Assembly (NCBI GenBank): GCA_002438575.1
Contig: DJPP01000070.1
Span: forward strand, 25,254 to 32,742
Direction of reading: 5' to 3'
Source of the DNA: Oscillospiraceae bacterium UBA6409
GTDB lineage: Bacteria > Bacillota > Clostridia > Oscillospirales > Oscillospiraceae
DNA length: 7,489 bases
This document shows positions 6,027 through 7,489 of this stretch, one piece after another (position 1 is the stretch's first letter; every line of letters starts with the position of its first letter). The position numbers and the translations under genes are program-made. The notes beneath the pieces are model-generated. The model ran no database searches. It was not told the DNA's origin and worked only from the letters and a program-made list of their open reading frames with translations.

Positions 6027-6055
6027 ATTATAGCACATTAGGGGCAAAAACACAA
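6027..6055 (-). promoter_or_regulatory. Extended -10 promoter for the leader / 383-residue gene
   Basis: On the minus strand a TTGTGT -35 (6050-6055), a 17-bp spacer and TGCTATAAT, an extended -10 with a perfect TATAAT (6027-6032). It is the only good promoter found upstream of the 383-residue and FAH-family genes. Confidence 0.7.
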
Positions 6056-6073
6056 GGAATCAGGATGAGTTGG

Positions 6074-6341
6074 TCATGTTTCTTTATGGGATTTGGAAAG
6101 CGCTGTACTGCGAGATTGATAAGTGTCAGAAATTGTTTCAAAAGAGTTAACATTCTCAATTGCAATGTTCTGAATATGGTAGCACTCTGCGGAATGAATG
6201 ACTTTTTCTGCTGCTTCTGCTGAAGTAATACATCGCTTAATCTCTCTTTGCCTTTGCATCTACTATAAGAGGTTGGATGCGCCATAAAGCGAACTGTTCT
6301 TTTGCCAACTTTTCTGCCTTCACCACGTTCTGTTCATAACT
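6074..6341 (-). pseudogene. Possible frameshifted gene remnant
   Basis: Two overlapping minus-strand frames join into a protein-like sequence. One is open from 6341 to 6240 (KAEKLAKEQFALWRIQPLIV near its middle) and the other from 6259 to 6074 (TSAEAAEKVIHSAECYHIQN in its first half). The switch falls in an AGAGAG run near 6242-6247; restoring one AG there would fuse them into an open stretch of almost 90 residues. The composition (helical, charged, Ala-rich) looks coding, but I recognise no family. No ribosome binding site or good start codon is visible, and the frame is cut upstream by a TGA next to the long hairpin at 6346-6388. It could be non-coding. Confidence 0.3.
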
Positions 6342-6345
6342 TCAC

Positions 6346-6388
6346 AATACCCCACAGATCACAGCTTTGCTGTGATCTGTGGGGTATT
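6346..6388. terminator. Very long perfect hairpin, probable bidirectional terminator or insulator
   Basis: Arms of 20 bp (6346-6365 and 6369-6388) are perfectly complementary around a TTT loop. T tracts are short on both sides (ATTTG on plus, ATTG on minus), so termination would rely on the stem. It lies immediately upstream of the BREX promoter and could shield it from readthrough. Confidence 0.55.
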
Positions 6389-6480
6389 TGCAAACATTCT
6401 CACAAAAGAGTTGAAAATATCCGAAATTTGCGAAAGCGTATTGAGAAAAAGTCGCTTTTATGGTATAATATTTTGCAAAA
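6387..6480. promoter_or_regulatory. Three TTTGC(A/G)AA palindromes around the BREX promoter
   Basis: TTTGCAAA (6387-6394), TTTGCGAAA (6427-6435) and TTTTGCAAAA (6471-6480) have centres about 40 and 45 bp apart, roughly four helical turns. The second sits just upstream of the -35 box and the third covers the predicted transcription start. They are candidate operators for the HTH protein encoded directly downstream, by inference. Confidence 0.4.
6441..6469 (+). promoter_or_regulatory. Strong predicted promoter of the HTH-brxA-brxB operon
   Basis: A TTGAGA -35 (6441-6446), a 17-bp spacer and TGGTATAAT, an extended -10 with a perfect TATAAT (6464-6469). The predicted start near 6476 gives a leader of about 34 nt to the HTH gene. 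It is the strongest promoter on the plus strand in the right half of the window. Confidence 0.8.
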
Positions 6481-6509
6481 CAAGCGGCACATAGTGCGAG
6501 GTGGAAACG

Positions 6510-6719
6510 ATGAAAGCGAGCTACAAAAAACTCTGGAAATTGTTGGTAGACAAAGAAATGAGCAAAGGTGATTTGCACAGGGCATCTGGCTTGTCCTCAG
6601 GCACGATGACAAAGTTGCGGCGCGGCGAAGACGTTTCTATGGAAGCTCTACGGAAAATCTGCGTAGCCCTTAACTGCAACATTGGTGACATCGTTGAGTT
6701 TGTCAACGACGACCAGTAA
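6510..6719 (+). CDS. Small Xre/Cro-CI-type HTH regulator (YozG-like)
   Basis: A 69-residue protein consisting of little more than one helix-turn-helix domain of the HTH_26/YozG type. Visible landmarks are SYKKLWKLLVDKEMSKGDLH (4-23), the recognition-helix region SGLSSGTMTKLRRGE (26-40) and the C-terminal ALRKICVALNCNIGDIVEFV (46-65), which closely fits this family. ATG 6510 is preferred over an in-frame GTG at 6501 because AGGTGG lies 5 nt before it. It is first in the operon, 61 bp before brxA, in the position usually held by a BREX regulator. Many described BREX loci use a WYL-domain regulator (BrxR) instead. It probably represses its own promoter, perhaps through the TTTGC(A/G)AA palindromes. 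This role is inferred from position. Confidence 0.9.
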   Translation: MKASYKKLWKLLVDKEMSKGDLHRASGLSSGTMTKLRRGEDVSMEALRKICVALNCNIGDIVEFVNDDQ

Positions 6720-6780
6720 GTGTCCGCTTTTTGGGACAGCGTATGTGAGATAATGAGAATGACCCTGAATGGAGAACGGA

Positions 6781-7386
6781 ATGGAAAAGGCTTCTATTTA
6801 TAATGGAACAATTACCGCGGAGCAATTCCTCTTTTATGAAATCCGCATTGCGTCAAAGTATTATCTTGGTGGTACTCCGATAGACGATGCTATTGAGGAA
6901 ATTAAAGCGAATAACCTGTTTCAATACCCGACCGAGAGGCTTGTTGCCCGCATGGTACGAAGCTGCTACAAGCGGCTGGACGCATTAGACGATGAACAGC
7001 TTCGGCAGGAATTGTCATCGGCTCCGGCTGAGATTGCAAAGCAGATCAACCTCTATGCCATGATGCGCTACAACCGCCTTGTCTGGGACTTCATGGTCGG
7101 CGTGATTGGAGAAAAGTTCCGGAGTCAGGACTTCGAGTTTTCGAGGAAAGACTTGAATGTGTTCTTCTCCCATTTGCAGGAGCAGAACGACGATATTGCC
7201 GGATGGAGCGAGTCAACGGTCAATAAGATCAAGCAAGTGCTGACGAAGATTCTGGTTGAAGTTGAGATTCTTGACTCCTTCAAATCGACGCGGCTCAATC
7301 CGCTGTTCCTCTGCGAAGAGCTGGAAGAAGGCATCCGCAGAAATAACGATCTCGAAGCACTCGCAGCGTTTAACTGCTTTAGATAG
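6781..7386 (+). CDS. brxA: BREX system protein BrxA (DUF1819 family)
   Basis: A 201-residue protein matching the DUF1819/BrxA family in length and pattern. BrxA is a small DNA-binding component of BREX, the bacteriophage-exclusion system that methylates host DNA and blocks phage replication. Characteristic stretches are ITAEQFLFYEIRIASKYYLG (11-30), PTERLVARMVRSCYKRLDAL (50-69), NLYAMMRYNRLVWDFM (90-105) and WSESTVNKIKQVLTKILVEV (142-161), followed by ILDS (163-166). The start at 6781 follows a GGAG site 6 nt before it; an in-frame ATG at 6769 has no good site. It follows the HTH gene and is followed 11 nt later by brxB. The brxA-brxB order is that of type 1 (and type 5) BREX. The family assignment is from recognised sequence pattern, not a database search. 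Confidence 0.9.
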   Translation: MEKASIYNGTITAEQFLFYEIRIASKYYLGGTPIDDAIEEIKANNLFQYPTERLVARMVRSCYKRLDALDDEQLRQELSSAPAEIAKQINLYAMMRYNRLVWDFMVGVIGEKFRSQDFEFSRKDLNVFFSHLQEQNDDIAGWSESTVNKIKQVLTKILVEVEILDSFKSTRLNPLFLCEELEEGIRRNNDLEALAAFNCFR

Positions 7387-7397
7387 GAGGCTCTGGC

Positions 7398-7489
7398 ATG
7401 AGCGACATCAAGCAAGAGTTGGATAGAATCCGGGACAGAATATCCGACCCCAGTTTTCTTGCCAATAAAGGATTAAGCAACGAAGTCGG
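7398..7489 (+). CDS. brxB: BREX system protein BrxB (DUF1788 family), 5' part
   Basis: The first 30 codons of a gene cut by the window edge. The visible N-terminus, MSDIKQELDRIRDRISDPSF then LANKGLSNEV, matches the start of DUF1788/BrxB proteins, where a leading amphipathic helix is followed by FLxNKGLxNE. BrxB is a core BREX component of roughly 200 residues whose exact biochemical role is not settled. AGGAGG lies 7 nt before the ATG, and only 11 nt separate it from the brxA stop codon, so the two are translated from one mRNA. brxC would be expected to follow. Confidence 0.85.
   Translation, partial: MSDIKQELDRIRDRISDPSFLANKGLSNEV

Larger units (their letters stand above)
5876..6509. other. 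Gene-poor regulatory gap before the BREX locus
   Basis: About 630 bp with no confident gene, dividing leftward housekeeping-like genes from the rightward defence locus. It contains a leader with terminator and promoter (5876-6055), a possible frameshifted remnant (6074-6341), a 20-bp-arm hairpin (6346-6388) and the BREX promoter region (6387-6480). It is visibly more AT-rich than the genes to its left. No tRNA, integrase or attachment site was found. Confidence 0.6.

Noticed and set aside
5972..6223. An 83-codon plus-strand frame in the gap before the BREX locus
   Set aside because: It passes through the leader promoter, is unusually Cys/Phe-rich at its end and has no ribosome binding site.
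6028..6285. An 85-codon minus-strand frame
   Set aside because: It lies in a different frame from the coding-like remnant, covers the leader's promoter, and lacks a ribosome binding site and motifs.
6721..6780. A possible second promoter or terminator between the HTH gene and brxA
   Set aside because: The TGTCC/GGACA stem is only 5 bp with no T tract after it, and GATAAT at 6749-6754 has no correctly spaced -35 box; simple cotranscription is the better reading.
1..7489. CRISPR array, tRNA/rRNA genes, complete insertion sequence or integrase
   Set aside because: No regularly spaced direct repeats, cloverleaf-like sequence, transposase or recombinase motif was seen on either strand.

Overview
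The window looks like a chromosomal stretch from a Firmicute of the class Clostridia, plausibly a gut Oscillospiraceae-type organism. The grounds are strong AGGAGG-type ribosome binding sites, consensus -35/-10 promoters with TATAAT boxes, compact rho-independent terminators, moderately GC-rich housekeeping genes next to AT-richer intergenic and accessory DNA, and the gene families present. The taxonomic placement is inference from style and gene content only.

Left part (1-1924): a complete aldose 1-epimerase (galactose mutarotase) gene on the minus strand with its own promoter, then the 3' remnant of a polysaccharide deacetylase gene (minus), then about 450 bp without a convincing gene. That stretch contains an orphan promoter-to-terminator unit (about 1619-1797) and two large inverted repeats immediately before the next gene.

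Centre (1925-5875): a Fic-family AMP-transferase (plus) whose promoter is buried in a perfect 13-bp-arm inverted repeat, followed by a terminator. Reading leftward from 5875 on the minus strand come an uncharacterised 383-residue protein with a C-terminal PcrA/UvrD-Tudor-like segment, a fumarylacetoacetate-hydrolase-fold enzyme (probably cotranscribed with it), and a flavoredoxin/flavin-reductase-like protein with its own promoter. The 383-residue gene has a leader containing an extended -10 promoter, a 5' hairpin, an intrinsic terminator and a possible 25-codon leader ORF, so it may be attenuated or preceded by a small RNA.

Right part (5876-7489): after a low-coding gap with a possible frameshifted gene remnant and a very long hairpin, the start of a BREX phage-defence locus is read on the plus strand. 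It consists of a strong promoter, a 69-residue Xre/YozG-type HTH regulator, brxA (DUF1819) and the first 30 codons of brxB (DUF1788), which runs off the window. The BREX effector genes (brxC, pglX, pglZ, brxL in type 1) would be expected just beyond the right edge. Three TTTGC(A/G)AA palindromes spaced about four helical turns apart surround the promoter and are candidate operators for the small HTH protein.
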